Origin: Clostridia bacterium
GTDB lineage: Bacteria; Bacillota; Clostridia; Christensenellales; Borkfalkiaceae
NCBI GenBank assembly: GCA_017545865.1
Contig: JAFWXO010000026.1
Coordinates: 1-51,886 of the forward strand
Length of the DNA: 51,886 nucleotides
Reading direction: 5' to 3'
Shown here: positions 17,765-26,116 of the stretch, piece by piece
How the letters are laid out: each line of letters opens with the position of its first letter
How positions within the stretch are numbered: position 1 is the stretch's first letter
The notes under the pieces: generated by a model
Database searches by the model: none
What the model saw: only the letters and a program-made list of their open reading frames with translations
Told to the model about the DNA's origin: nothing
Program-made: the position numbers and the translations under genes

Positions 17765-19624
17765 TTATACCTTTTTTAGGTATATAAACGAAAGTTTCGG
17801 GATTTTAATTAAAACGCCCGTTCCACCGTTTTTGTTCTTTTTTGATTTGTATAGCGTTTTTCTAATTTTCCCAAAGCCACCAAAGCGAACTTTATCGGAA
17901 TTAAACGCCACCTTATATTCCCCTGCGGGAAGTTTTATATAATACTCTCTATCTTCCCCACTCATATTGATAACGGCAATTATTTCTCCGCCGCTCGTAT
18001 CTCTGCGAATAAAGGAATAAAGATTTTCATCTTTTAGGTCAGCGTCAATCCAAGAAAAACCTTGCCAGCCGTCGTCAATCTCATAAAGGGCTGGGGTTTG
18101 CTTGTAAAAACTGTTGAGTTCTTTATAGAAAGTGGAGAGTTTTTCGTGCATAGGATAATCTTTTAAGAAAAACTCCAACCCTTCTTTATAGTCCCACTCT
18201 TTAAACTGACCGAATTCCTGCCCCATAAACGTGAGTTTTTTGCCGGGGTGAGCCATCATATAGCCCATTAACGCGCGATTCCCCGCAAACTTATCTTCAT
18301 ATTCGCAAGGCATTCTGTTAAGAATTGATTTTTTGCCGTGCACCACTTCATCGTGAGAAAGGGGCAAAACGTAATTTTCGCTAAACGCGTAAGTTAACGA
18401 AAAGGTAAGTTTATTATGGTCGTAACGCCTAAACAACGGGTCTGTTGACATATAGGAAAGCGTGTCGTTCATCCAACCCATATTCCACTTAAAATTAAAA
18501 CCTAAACCACCTTCGTGAACGGGCCCCGTTATCTTTATATTAGCGGTAGATTCTTCCGCTATCATAAGCGCCCTTGGGTGTCTGCCGAAAACTTCTTTGT
18601 TAAGTTTATGGAAAAATGCAATCGCTTCTAAGTTTTTATTCTCGCCAAACCTATTAGGAATCCACTCTCCTGGCTTTCTATCGTAATCGAGATAAAGCAT
18701 TGACGCAACGGCATCAACCCTTAACCCGTCAACGTGGAACTTTTCAAAAAGGAAAAGCGCGTTAGAGATTAAAAAGCTTTGAACTTCTTCCCTACCAACG
18801 TCAAAATACCGAGTGCCCCAAACTTCGTTTTCTTGCCTATCTTTGCCTTGGTATTCGTAAAGGGGCGCGCCGTCAAACTCGTAAAGACCGTGCTCGTCTT
18901 TCGGGAAATGCGCGGGAACCCAGTCGACTATAACGCCGATACCCGCCTTATGAAAGGCGTTAACGAGTTTCATAAAATCTTTTGGAGTTCCAAAACGAGA
19001 AGTTATTGAATAATATCCCGTTACTTGATACCCCCAAGACCCGTCGAACGGATATTCGGATACGGGCATAAACTCAACGTGAGTGTAACCCATATTCTTA
19101 ACGTAAGGCACTAACTCCTTTGCTAAATCTAAATAGGTATAGTAATCGCCGTTTGCCTTTCTTTTCCAAGAGGCAAGATTAACTTCGTAAACGTTCATGG
19201 GCGATTTTAAATGATTTTTGCCGTTTTGTAAATTTAAATACTCCCCGTCACTCCATTTAAACCCTTCAAGGTTATATACCTTTGACGCTGTGTTAGGCGG
19301 TGTTTCAGAGTGGAACGCGTAAGGATCGGCTTTTAAAACTGTTTTGCCGTTTTTACCAGTTACAGCAAACTTATAAGACGCAAATTCTTTAACGCCTAAA
19401 ATAAACGTTTCGTATATCCCCTGTGATATTTTTTGCATGGGGTTTTTACCTACTTGCCAGTCGTTAAAATCACCTACTACCGAAACGGAAACGGCGTTAG
19501 GCGCCCAAACTCTAAACACAACGCCACGCTTACCGTTTCTCAAACAAAAATGCGCGCCGAGTAAATCGTAAGCGTTATAGTTCGTTCCCTGATGAAAAAG
19601 ATAACAAGGCAAATCTGTTTTCAC
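17765..19624 (-). CDS. glgB: 1,4-alpha-glucan branching enzyme
   Basis: This GH13 transglycosylase introduces alpha-1,6 branches into glycogen. An N-terminal CBM48-like domain covers about residues 30-110 (VFRVWAPNAVSVSVVGDFNDW), then the barrel begins at NVYEVNLASW. Catalytic motifs are DGLRVDAV (D304), AEEST (near 356-360) and LSHDEVVHGK. At 619 residues it matches the shorter Firmicutes form. Translation starts at GTG (19624) after a GGGGGG ribosome binding site. It is the first gene of the glycogen operon, downstream of the promoter at 19654-19682. Confidence 0.97.
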   Translation of the reverse strand: MKTDLPCYLFHQGTNYNAYDLLGAHFCLRNGKRGVVFRVWAPNAVSVSVVGDFNDWQVGKNPMQKISQGIYETFILGVKEFASYKFAVTGKNGKTVLKADPYAFHSETPPNTASKVYNLEGFKWSDGEYLNLQNGKNHLKSPMNVYEVNLASWKRKANGDYYTYLDLAKELVPYVKNMGYTHVEFMPVSEYPFDGSWGYQVTGYYSITSRFGTPKDFMKLVNAFHKAGIGVIVDWVPAHFPKDEHGLYEFDGAPLYEYQGKDRQENEVWGTRYFDVGREEVQSFLISNALFLFEKFHVDGLRVDAVASMLYLDYDRKPGEWIPNRFGENKNLEAIAFFHKLNKEVFGRHPRALMIAEESTANIKITGPVHEGGLGFNFKWNMGWMNDTLSYMSTDPLFRRYDHNKLTFSLTYAFSENYVLPLSHDEVVHGKKSILNRMPCEYEDKFAGNRALMGYMMAHPGKKLTFMGQEFGQFKEWDYKEGLEFFLKDYPMHEKLSTFYKELNSFYKQTPALYEIDDGWQGFSWIDADLKDENLYSFIRRDTSGGEIIAVINMSGEDREYYIKLPAGEYKVAFNSDKVRFGGFGKIRKTLYKSKKNKNGGTGVLIKIPKLSFIYLKKV

Positions 19625-19653
19625 GGCTTATCCCCCCATAATGATATATTATA

Positions 19654-19682
19654 ATTATAATATATAAATTTTCTTTTTTCAA
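19654..19682 (-). promoter_or_regulatory. Promoter of the glycogen operon
   Basis: TTGAAA (19682-19677), a 17-base spacer and TATAAT (19659-19654) on the minus strand, with the predicted start about 20 bases before the glgB ribosome binding site. A second overlapping TATAAT-like sequence lies just downstream. No catabolite-control (cre) palindrome was recognised. Confidence 0.82.
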
Positions 19683-19722
19683 GGTCTAACTGATATTTTC
19701 TGCTCGTAAAATAGCATATTTT

Positions 19723-19767
19723 GGCAAAAAAACAAGGGCAAAACGATTTTATCAACTCGTTTTGCCC
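19723..19767 (-). terminator. Intrinsic terminator of the phosphatase/TIM-barrel/unknown operon
   Basis: A perfect 11-bp stem (19736-19746 with 19757-19767, GGGCAAAACGA/TCGTTTTGCCC) and 10-base loop is followed on the minus strand by TTGTTTTTTTGCC. It ends the operon of 21803-19793 and isolates the glycogen promoter. Confidence 0.88.
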
Positions 19768-19792
19768 TAAATTTAAAAAGGTTAAAAAAAAG

Positions 19793-20293
19793 TTATCTAA
19801 CAACGGTTACGATTATTTCCTTTCCATCATAATCAATCTTGGAAACGAAATTAACCTTATTGTCGTAAGAAATTGCTCTAACCGTTATATCTTTGTTTTC
19901 TTTAAAGAACTTAATTAAGCCTTCTTTTGCTTGTTCAACGCCACAACTATAACAATCGATAATACCGTCAAGCGTATCGAACTTTACGGTTGAAGAAAGC
20001 CTTGAACCACCAAACACGTCTTTTTCGCCGACGAAAAATTCAACGGAAGAATATTCGCTGTTTAAATACTTTTTGGTATGCTCTGCGCAAGAGAGAGCGT
20101 CGTCCCCTGCAAAGTGGGCGTTTTGGAAACCAAAAGTCATAACCATTTCGTCTTTTTTAATAAAAATAACGAGATCGCTACTGCCGTTTTCGTTAGGAAA
20201 ACCTATAACTTTATCCTTGCCGTAATCAAGCGTTACGGGGCTAAAATCTTTTAAAGCGTCTTCTAAAAACGCAACGTTTTTACTAATACTCAT
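19793..20293 (-). CDS. Uncharacterised 166-residue protein
   Basis: I do not recognise a family. The product is soluble, with no signal peptide or membrane helix. It looks alpha/beta, with a beta-rich first half (DLVIFIKKDEMVMTFGFQNAHF), a helix-rich middle and a C-terminal strand pair (NFVSKIDYDGKEIIVTVVR). Two cysteines occur close together in IIDCYSCGVEQ, a CX2C spacing that could be structural or redox-active. Its ATG overlaps the stop of the TIM-barrel gene by four bases and has the ribosome binding site GGAG, so the two are coupled. Context suggests a role tied to the sugar epimerase-like neighbour, but this is only inference. Confidence 0.8.
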   Translation of the reverse strand: MSISKNVAFLEDALKDFSPVTLDYGKDKVIGFPNENGSSDLVIFIKKDEMVMTFGFQNAHFAGDDALSCAEHTKKYLNSEYSSVEFFVGEKDVFGGSRLSSTVKFDTLDGIIDCYSCGVEQAKEGLIKFFKENKDITVRAISYDNKVNFVSKIDYDGKEIIVTVVR

Positions 20294-21099
20294 TGAAACA
20301 TCTCCGTTATAACGTACATAGCCGATTTTTCTATCTTTTCAAACAAGTTCTTTTCCATAAAAGGAAACTCTAAAACGAGCGGAACGGCAGGATAAAATTC
20401 CTTTATCGTTTCGTAAACCTTTAAGCAATCTGATCCACCTTCACCAACAACGGCAACGTAAGAGGGCTCACCCTTGGTTGTGAGTTCGTTAAAATCGCTT
20501 AAAGTTTCGCCGAGCGCCCTGTCTTTTAAGTGATACCTTTGAACGAAAGGAGCAAGATCGTAAACGCATTTTAAAGGGCTAACGCCGTTTAAAGTAAAGT
20601 TACCGCCGTCAAAAATCAAATGCAAACCTTTAACCGACTTTAAAACGTCAAGCGTGTTTTCAAGGTCGTTACAAGGAAAATCTAAATTGCCAACGTTTTC
20701 AATGCCGATTGAAACGCCAAACGCCTCGGCATACTTAACAACTCGCCTTAAATTTTGCTTTAAGTTGAACGTGTCCGTTTCGCTATATCCACCCTTTTTA
20801 AAATCGGGCAAGAACATAATTTCTTTTACCTTATACTCGGTTGCGAAATCTACGATTTCGATTGCCTTTTGAATATTGTCTTGCTCGTAAAGAGGGCAAA
20901 ATGCAAAAATAGAGCCGATAGTGAAACCTGAAATTAAAATTTCTTTAAGGTATGAATTCTCGCCAACGAGCCTTTCATACTTTACGTCAAGCGAAGTGAT
21001 GCCAACACTTTTTAATTTATTAAGCGTTTGCAATAAGTTTATGTTAAGCTCTTCTTTAACAGAGAGCGCGTTTTCAAAATTTATACCAAGTTTTCTCAT
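20290..21099 (-). CDS. Sugar phosphate isomerase/epimerase-like TIM-barrel protein
   Basis: This 269-residue protein belongs to the xylose-isomerase-like (AP endonuclease 2) TIM-barrel superfamily. Signs are KSVGITSLDVKYE near the start, GVSIGIENVGN with a metal-ligand glutamate, HLIFDGGNF with an aspartate ligand, RYHLKDRALGE with histidine and aspartate, and VLEFPFMEK with a final glutamate. These fit a divalent-metal-dependent sugar or inositol isomerase/epimerase. The substrate cannot be told. The gene overlaps both neighbours by four bases (phosphatase upstream, unknown protein downstream). Confidence 0.85.
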   Translation of the reverse strand: MRKLGINFENALSVKEELNINLLQTLNKLKSVGITSLDVKYERLVGENSYLKEILISGFTIGSIFAFCPLYEQDNIQKAIEIVDFATEYKVKEIMFLPDFKKGGYSETDTFNLKQNLRRVVKYAEAFGVSIGIENVGNLDFPCNDLENTLDVLKSVKGLHLIFDGGNFTLNGVSPLKCVYDLAPFVQRYHLKDRALGETLSDFNELTTKGEPSYVAVVGEGGSDCLKVYETIKEFYPAVPLVLEFPFMEKNLFEKIEKSAMYVITEMFQ

Positions 21100-21803
21100 A
21101 ATTCTAATACGAAAGGTTCGTTACCATCTCCAAAAACTTCATCAAATCGCGCCATAAACGACGGGGTTTTGCCGTTTACCGTTAAGTGCGCGTAACTACC
21201 GAAAGACTGCATTCTAAATAACGCCCTACCTTCTTCCCTTTCTTCAGTATACACGGTGGTTACTGAACTTGGAGCGGCGCAAGTGTGATTTAAAAGCGCG
21301 TTTACGGGAATATTTAAAAGGTGGGATAAAAGATGACTTTCAAGCCCGAAATGGCAAACGAAAACCAAGTGATCGTGATTTGATTTCAAAACGTCAAAGC
21401 AAACGCCGTTTTTCTTGTAACCGTGTTTTTCAAGCAAAGATAAAAACTCTTTTTTAACAAACTCATAACTTTTAACAAGTTTTGGATTGTTCATAAAATC
21501 AACTTCTAAAAAACGGTCTTTATCGTAAAGCCTTGTATCGCTTTCAAGATAAGGAATATCCCTATCCCACATAAACGGCTCGAACTCATGCAAAAAATCT
21601 AAAACCTTATAGGTTTTAGTTTTGTTATATTTAACTATCGCATCCGCTGTAAAATACGCTCTTGGAAGCGGAGAAGAATAGATATAATCTATCTTTTCAT
21701 CCTTTAAAAACTTACCCAAAAGATCGGCTTCAATAAAGCCGTTTGCAGTTAAAGTATTGTTTTCGTAATCAGGTTCAGCGTGCCTTATAATGCTAATTTT
21801 CAT
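21096..21803 (-). CDS. Histidine phosphatase superfamily protein (phosphoglycerate mutase-like)
   Basis: The RHAEP motif at residues 7-11 carries the phospho-accepting histidine, followed by the YIYSSPLPRAYFTADAI segment with a second conserved arginine and the second active-site histidine in LVFVCHFGLESHLL. The 235-residue length and the inserts make a phosphatase acting on a small metabolite more likely than a glycolytic mutase. There is no convincing ribosome binding site before the ATG, and the ATG lies only 17 bases after the pfl terminator. It is the first gene of the three-gene coupled set; no promoter was identified in front of it. Confidence 0.88.
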   Translation of the reverse strand: MKISIIRHAEPDYENNTLTANGFIEADLLGKFLKDEKIDYIYSSPLPRAYFTADAIVKYNKTKTYKVLDFLHEFEPFMWDRDIPYLESDTRLYDKDRFLEVDFMNNPKLVKSYEFVKKEFLSLLEKHGYKKNGVCFDVLKSNHDHLVFVCHFGLESHLLSHLLNIPVNALLNHTCAAPSSVTTVYTEEREEGRALFRMQSFGSYAHLTVNGKTPSFMARFDEVFGDGNEPFVLEL

Positions 21804-21819
21804 AGTTTGTCAAAATGGA

Positions 21820-21850
21820 ATAAAAGACGGTGAAAAACACCGTCTTTTAT
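21820..21850 (-). terminator. Terminator after the pyruvate formate-lyase operon
   Basis: Perfect 13-bp arms (21820-21832 and 21838-21850, core AAAGACGGTG/CACCGTCTTT) with a 5-base loop of A on the plus strand. The T-rich tail on the minus side is within the stem (CTTTTAT), so some read-through into the phosphatase gene is plausible. Confidence 0.8.
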
Positions 21851-21858
21851 CTTTCAAA

Positions 21859-22092
21859 TTACATGGATTCGTGAATAGTACGTGCGATAACGTCATCTTG
21901 TTGTTCTTTGGTGAGTTTAATGAAGTTAACGGCGTAACCCGAAACTCTAATGGTGAGTTGGGGATATTTTTCAGGGTGTTTTTGCGCGTCAAGAAGCGTT
22001 TCTCTATTGAAAACGTTTACGTTTAAGTGGTGACCACCATCTGCGCAGTATGCATCTAACATATTTACTAAATTTTCAACTTGTTGCGACAT
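21859..22092 (-). CDS. Stand-alone glycyl radical domain protein completing a split pyruvate formate-lyase
   Basis: The 77 residues match only the C-terminal end of pyruvate formate-lyase: [34 protein letters not shown] and the tail [12 protein letters not shown]. The radical-carrying glycine is G52 in RVSGYAV. The preceding gene, pflB, ends exactly where this domain would begin, and has none of its own. The gene has its own ATG and a strong AAGGAG seven bases before it, 26 bases after the pflB TAA, so this is a true second gene rather than a frameshift. E. coli GrcA (YfiD) and phage T4 Y06I are known stand-alone radical domains that repair a full-length enzyme; here the domain would be obligatory. 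Activation by the PflA encoded upstream is inferred. Confidence 0.93.
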   Translation of the reverse strand: MSQQVENLVNMLDAYCADGGHHLNVNVFNRETLLDAQKHPEKYPQLTIRVSGYAVNFIKLTKEQQDDVIARTIHESM

Positions 22093-22118
22093 AATTTTTC
22101 TCCTTATATATTATTATA

Positions 22119-24152
22119 TTAGTCTTCTTTACCGAGCGATGCCGGAGTGATTGAGAAAGTATTAGAAATACCGTCTCTTGAGTGTTCATAGGGAAGTTTT
22201 GCAACCGATTCAAGAGAAGCGAGCGCGCCGTGAGAATCTCTGCCGTGCATGGGGTTAGCGCCCGGAGCAAGAGGTTCACCTGCTCTTCTACCGTCAGGAG
22301 TGTTACCAGTCTTTTTACCGTATACTACGTTTGAAGTAATGGTAAGGATAGACATAGTGGGAACTGAATCTCTGTAAGTATAGTGAGTTCTAATCTTGTT
22401 CATAAAGCGTTTAACAAGGTCAACTGCTAAAACGTCTACTCTATCGTCGTTATTGCCGTATTTGGGGAAATCACCTTCGATTTTGAAATCGGTTACGATA
22501 CCGTCTTCATTACGGATAGGATATACCTTTGCGTACTTGATAGCGGAAAGCGAGTCAGCAACGCAAGAAAGACCTGCAATACCAGTTGCGAAGAATCTTC
22601 TAACTTGGCTATCGTGAAGAGCCATTTCGATTGCTTCGTAAGCGTATTTATCGTGCATGTAGTGGATAAGGTTTAAAGCGTTAACGTAAACGCCTGCAAG
22701 CCAAGTCATCATATCGTCAAACTTTTCCATAACTTCGTTAAAGTCAAGCGCGCCATCAGAAGTGATTGCTTGGTACTTAGGACCAACTTGCATGGGTTTA
22801 CCGGTAACTTTGTCCTTCATAAGTTCGTCTTTACCACCGTTGATAGCGTAAAGTAAGCACTTAGCAAGGTTTGCGCGAGCGCCGAAGAATTGCATATCTT
22901 TACCAGTCTTCATGCAGGATACGCAACAAGCGATACTATAATCGTCACCCATTTCAGGACGCATTAAATCGTCTGATTCGTACTGGATAGACGAAGTCTT
23001 AATAGAAATCTTCGCGCAGAAGTTTTTGAAGTTCTTGGGAAGGTTTTTAGACCAAAGAACGGTAAGGTTCGGTTCGGGCGCAGGACCTAAGTTAATAAGG
23101 GTGTGAAGTACACGGTAAGAGTTTTTAGTAACTAAAGTTCTACCGTCAACGCCCATACCACCGATAACTTCGGTTACCCAAGTGGGATCGCCAGAGAAAA
23201 GTTCGTTGTAAGATTGAATTCTCATAAATCTTACCATACGAAGTTTCATAATGAAGTGATCCATAAGTTCTTGCGCTTCAACTTCGGTAAGAATTCCGTT
23301 TTTAATATCTCTTTCAATATAAACGTCAAGGAAGGTTGAGTTTCTACCGATACTCATTGCTGCGCCGTTTTGATCTTTAACTGCGCCTAAGTAACCAAAG
23401 TATAACGCTTGGATTGCTTCTTGAGCGGTAGTTGCGGGTTCGCTAATATCGAAACCGTAAGACTTAGCCATTTCTTTAAGACCTTTAAGAGCCTTGATTT
23501 GTTCAGAAATTTCTTCTCTATCTCTAATCTTATCAGGAGTCATTTCGCCACAGATTAAAGACTTGTCTTCTTCCTTTTTCTTGATAAGGTAATCAATACC
23601 GTAAAGGGCTACTCTACGATAGTCGCCGATAATTCTACCACGACCATAAGTATCGGGAAGACCAGTTAAAATGTGAGAAGAACGAGCCGCTCTCATTTCT
23701 GGAGTATAAGCATCGAAAACACCGTCGTTATGAGTCTTTCTATACTTGGTGAAGATTTCTTTTACTTTTGGATCGATTTCATAACCGTACATCGAAAGGG
23801 CTTCGGAAGCCATTTTGATACCGCCGAAAGGTTGTAAAGAACGCTTAAGCGGATGATCGGTTTGGAAACCTACGATTTTTTCAAGATCTTTGTCAATGTA
23901 ACCGGGAGCGTGACTAGTTAAAGTTGATACTACGGAAGTATCAGCATCTAAAACGCCACCGTTATCTCTTTCCTTCTTGGAAAGTTCCATTACCATTTCC
24001 CGAAGTTTCTTAGTAGCTTCCGTTGCGGGAGCAAGGAAGGAATCGTCACCTTCATACGGGGTGTAGTTCTTTTGAATAAAGTCACGAACGTTAATTTCGT
24101 CGTTACTCCACTTGCCGGGAATAAATCCTTCCCAACCTTTGTATTGTTTCAT
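22119..24152 (-). CDS. pflB: Pyruvate formate-lyase core subunit lacking the glycyl radical domain
   Basis: This converts pyruvate and CoA to acetyl-CoA and formate in anaerobic fermentation. The adjacent catalytic cysteines are C409-C410 in SIACCVSC, followed by [20 protein letters not shown]. The protein runs colinear with E. coli PflB up to [17 protein letters not shown] and stops there at 677 residues with TAA, whereas PflB normally continues about 80 residues through the glycyl radical loop. Core plus the following 77-residue protein gives 754 residues, close to the 760 of E. coli PflB. The ATG at 24152 follows AAGGAGTACTAAT. A TATAAT at 24175-24180 could be an internal promoter, but no matching -35 was found. 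Confidence 0.95.
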   Translation of the reverse strand: MKQYKGWEGFIPGKWSNDEINVRDFIQKNYTPYEGDDSFLAPATEATKKLREMVMELSKKERDNGGVLDADTSVVSTLTSHAPGYIDKDLEKIVGFQTDHPLKRSLQPFGGIKMASEALSMYGYEIDPKVKEIFTKYRKTHNDGVFDAYTPEMRAARSSHILTGLPDTYGRGRIIGDYRRVALYGIDYLIKKKEEDKSLICGEMTPDKIRDREEISEQIKALKGLKEMAKSYGFDISEPATTAQEAIQALYFGYLGAVKDQNGAAMSIGRNSTFLDVYIERDIKNGILTEVEAQELMDHFIMKLRMVRFMRIQSYNELFSGDPTWVTEVIGGMGVDGRTLVTKNSYRVLHTLINLGPAPEPNLTVLWSKNLPKNFKNFCAKISIKTSSIQYESDDLMRPEMGDDYSIACCVSCMKTGKDMQFFGARANLAKCLLYAINGGKDELMKDKVTGKPMQVGPKYQAITSDGALDFNEVMEKFDDMMTWLAGVYVNALNLIHYMHDKYAYEAIEMALHDSQVRRFFATGIAGLSCVADSLSAIKYAKVYPIRNEDGIVTDFKIEGDFPKYGNNDDRVDVLAVDLVKRFMNKIRTHYTYRDSVPTMSILTITSNVVYGKKTGNTPDGRRAGEPLAPGANPMHGRDSHGALASLESVAKLPYEHSRDGISNTFSITPASLGKED

Positions 24153-24200
24153 ATTAGTACTCCTTAAAAAGTTTATTATAATCGTGGCGTATTCGCCTTG

Positions 24201-24524
24201 TTACCTTTGTTTTGATAAATGCTCGTCAACCATCGCGTCAATCCAGAGTTCGAAAATCTCTTGCGGTTGAAAACCCACCGCCCTTGCAAACTCCTTCCCG
24301 TCGTCTAAAAGTAAAACGGTGGGAACTCTGTCAACCGAGTATTCTTGTAAAAAGCCCTTTGTGTTTTCATCGGCTTCTATATGCAAAAGGGAAAGATTAT
24401 CCCTTGCGCCGACTACTTCAAAAAGCATTGGCATCAAAGTTAAACAGTTAGCGCAAGATTCGCCACTAACTTCAATAACCTGAAGACCTTTTAATTTTTC
24501 TTTATAATTAGAGTCGTTAATCAC
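24201..24524 (-). CDS. Thioredoxin-like protein embedded in the pyruvate formate-lyase operon
   Basis: The 107-residue protein has a thioredoxin fold: strand LQVIEVS, the active-site motif C24-A-N-C27, a long helix, and the cis-proline loop DRVPTVLLLDDG. The CANC dipeptide differs from the CGPC of classical thioredoxin and the tryptophan before the first cysteine is replaced by serine-glutamate, so redox potential and partners probably differ. No signal peptide is present, so it is cytoplasmic. Its start overlaps the pflA stop by four bases and it precedes pflB, which ties it to pyruvate formate-lyase function, perhaps keeping cysteines of PflB or PflA reduced. That role is inference. Confidence 0.9.
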   Translation of the reverse strand: MINDSNYKEKLKGLQVIEVSGESCANCLTLMPMLFEVVGARDNLSLLHIEADENTKGFLQEYSVDRVPTVLLLDDGKEFARAVGFQPQEIFELWIDAMVDEHLSKQR

Positions 24525-25249
24525 TTTAAAACTCCTAAAATTTTCTTTGCGTTCAATACCCTTTCTTTCGTTGGCGGTTCAACCCCCTTTAAAGGATATT
24601 CGTAACCAAGTTTTTGGTATTTAACTTCGCCCATCGTGTGATATGGCAAAACTTCAACCTTTTCAACGTTTATCGTTTTGATAAAATCAGCAAGTTTTTC
24701 CAAACTTTCATCGTTATCGGTATATCCCGGCACTAAAACGTGGCGAATCCAAATTCTTTTACCGCGATCGCTAAGCCACTTGGCGTATGCAAGCGTGTTG
24801 TCATTATAAACGCCCGTTAAACTTTTGTGCTCGTTTCTATCGATATGCTTAATATCTAAAAGATACAAGTCAACGAATTTATCAAGTTGTTCGTGTTTTT
24901 TAACCGATTCGCTATCGCTAGGGTTAAAAGTGAAACCCGAAGTATCGATAGCGGTGTTAATACCGTAATTTTTAACTGATTTTAATAGTTCCGTTACGAA
25001 ATCTATCTGCAAAAGCGGTTCGCCACCGGAAACGGTAAGCCCACCCTTTTCGCCGTAATAACTCCTATAACGGATAATTTCTCGAGTAAGGTCTGAAACC
25101 GTTCTTTCTTCCCCGTCACTCAAAAGCCAACTGTCAGGATTATGGCAGTATTTACACCTTAGCGGACAGCCTTGCATAAAAACGACGAATCTTATTCCCG
25201 GACCGTCAACCGTTCCGCCTGAAAAAACTGAGTGTATTTTTCCCGTCAT
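24521..25249 (-). CDS. pflA: Pyruvate formate-lyase activating enzyme
   Basis: This radical-SAM enzyme creates the glycyl radical of pyruvate formate-lyase using S-adenosylmethionine. The CX3CX2C cluster motif reads CPLRCKYC, preceded by TVDGPGIRFVVFMQG as in PflA, and followed by GGLTVSGGEPLLQ for SAM binding. At 242 residues it matches E. coli PflA (246). It is the first gene of the operon; the ribosome binding site is weak (AAAGGTT just before the ATG). In this organism its substrate should be the separate 77-residue radical protein bound to the PflB core. Confidence 0.96.
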   Translation of the reverse strand: MTGKIHSVFSGGTVDGPGIRFVVFMQGCPLRCKYCHNPDSWLLSDGEERTVSDLTREIIRYRSYYGEKGGLTVSGGEPLLQIDFVTELLKSVKNYGINTAIDTSGFTFNPSDSESVKKHEQLDKFVDLYLLDIKHIDRNEHKSLTGVYNDNTLAYAKWLSDRGKRIWIRHVLVPGYTDNDESLEKLADFIKTINVEKVEVLPYHTMGEVKYQKLGYEYPLKGVEPPTKERVLNAKKILGVLK

Positions 25250-25291
25250 AACCTTTAACCGTAAAATTTATTAGCAACCTTGCCACACAGT

Positions 25292-25320
25292 ATTATAGCA
25301 CGGTTACATTAAAATGTAAA
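25292..25320 (-). promoter_or_regulatory. Promoter of the pflA-trx-pflB-radical-protein operon
   Basis: TTTACA (25320-25315), a 17-base spacer and TATAAT (25297-25292) on the minus strand. The leader to pflA is about 35 bases. Confidence 0.85.
25304..25319. promoter_or_regulatory. Candidate operator inside the pfl promoter
   Basis: TTACAT-N4-ATGTAA is a perfect inverted repeat with 6-base arms, lying within the -35 hexamer and spacer. Bound protein would block RNA polymerase. The spacing resembles small-winged-helix or CRP/FNR-type dyads, but the sequence does not match the usual Rex or FNR consensus, so the regulator is unknown. Confidence 0.45.
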
Positions 25321-25336
25321 CACCTAAAATTGATAT

Positions 25337-26116
25337 TTAGGCAACTTTTTTAAAAGATTTTTTATCAAGCCTTGACTTTTCCTTCTCGTAGCAAAGCACC
25401 GCCCACTCTTTCATTGCGATATTAAACACGCTTGAAACGAGCAAAGATGAAAAACTGTTCGAAAAAACGTTATTTGCTAATTTTTTGCTCGCGCCAACGG
25501 GGCTTATAAATCTTGAAATGAAAAAACAAAATTCAAAAAACGCCGAAACGATAACAACGAAAGTTTTCCCTTTAAATTTGGAAACGCTACGAGCAACGTC
25601 AACAAAGTGTAGCGCTGTGGAAATCTTTAAAGTTTTAAGCCAGATAACGCCTGAACTTTCAAAGATTAGATCAAGCCTTTTAATAAGCGTTTTGAGCATT
25701 GAGATGAATTCGTTTTTCGAATAGTTCAAATACCCGCCCGCGCCTTCAAAAACCGCCGTTACTTCCTTTAATAGAGAAAGTGATAACTGTTTAATTGAAA
25801 GGTTAAGTTCAATCGGTTTAATCTCTTTAAGGCGAAAGAATTTTCTTATCTTATTGCGCCTATTTATCTTCTTGTTTTTTCGAGCGGTTTCGTGATATAA
25901 AAGATATTTTTCAATCTTGTTTTTAACGATTATATCGCACCTTGAAGTTTTTTCAATATCACCGATATTATCGTAAATTCTATCACTTTCTCTAACGAGA
26001 TTTTTAACCGTTTTAACTGCGAAAATCTTGGCGGAAAAAGATATGCCAAACACGATTGAAGACAGAACTAAAGTTACAAATAAAACGTTAGATACGATAG
26101 AGAGAAAATCAATCAT
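25337..26116 (-). CDS. Uncharacterised membrane protein, last gene of the ATP-grasp/YhcH operon
   Basis: I do not recognise a named family. The 259 residues start with one strong membrane helix (residues about 5-30), followed by a very basic stretch (ARKNKKINRRNKIRKFFR) that would sit in the cytoplasm, then a helical domain (LSLSLLKEVTAVFEGAGGY onward) and a hydrophobic segment near 185-200. The central helical part appears similar to the one in the upstream gene: LSLLKEVTAVF against LSIVKEIASIY, and KRLDLIFES against GVIDLVDS. The ATG at 26116 follows GGGGAAAACAAAA and overlaps the upstream gene by eight bases. A weak 6-bp hairpin at the stop codon may end the transcript. Confidence 0.8.
   Translation of the reverse strand: MIDFLSIVSNVLFVTLVLSSIVFGISFSAKIFAVKTVKNLVRESDRIYDNIGDIEKTSRCDIIVKNKIEKYLLYHETARKNKKINRRNKIRKFFRLKEIKPIELNLSIKQLSLSLLKEVTAVFEGAGGYLNYSKNEFISMLKTLIKRLDLIFESSGVIWLKTLKISTALHFVDVARSVSKFKGKTFVVIVSAFFEFCFFISRFISPVGASKKLANNVFSNSFSSLLVSSVFNIAMKEWAVLCYEKEKSRLDKKSFKKVA

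Noticed and set aside
21859-24152. Frameshift or sequencing error breaking a normal pflB
   Set aside because: The core ends with an in-frame stop at a domain boundary, and the second frame has its own well-spaced AAGGAG and ATG 26 bases later. A simple frameshift would not create these.
24183-24199. Small GGCG/CGCC hairpin before pflB as a terminator
   Set aside because: The stem is only four pairs and is not followed by a T-run; the genes on both sides appear to be on one transcript.
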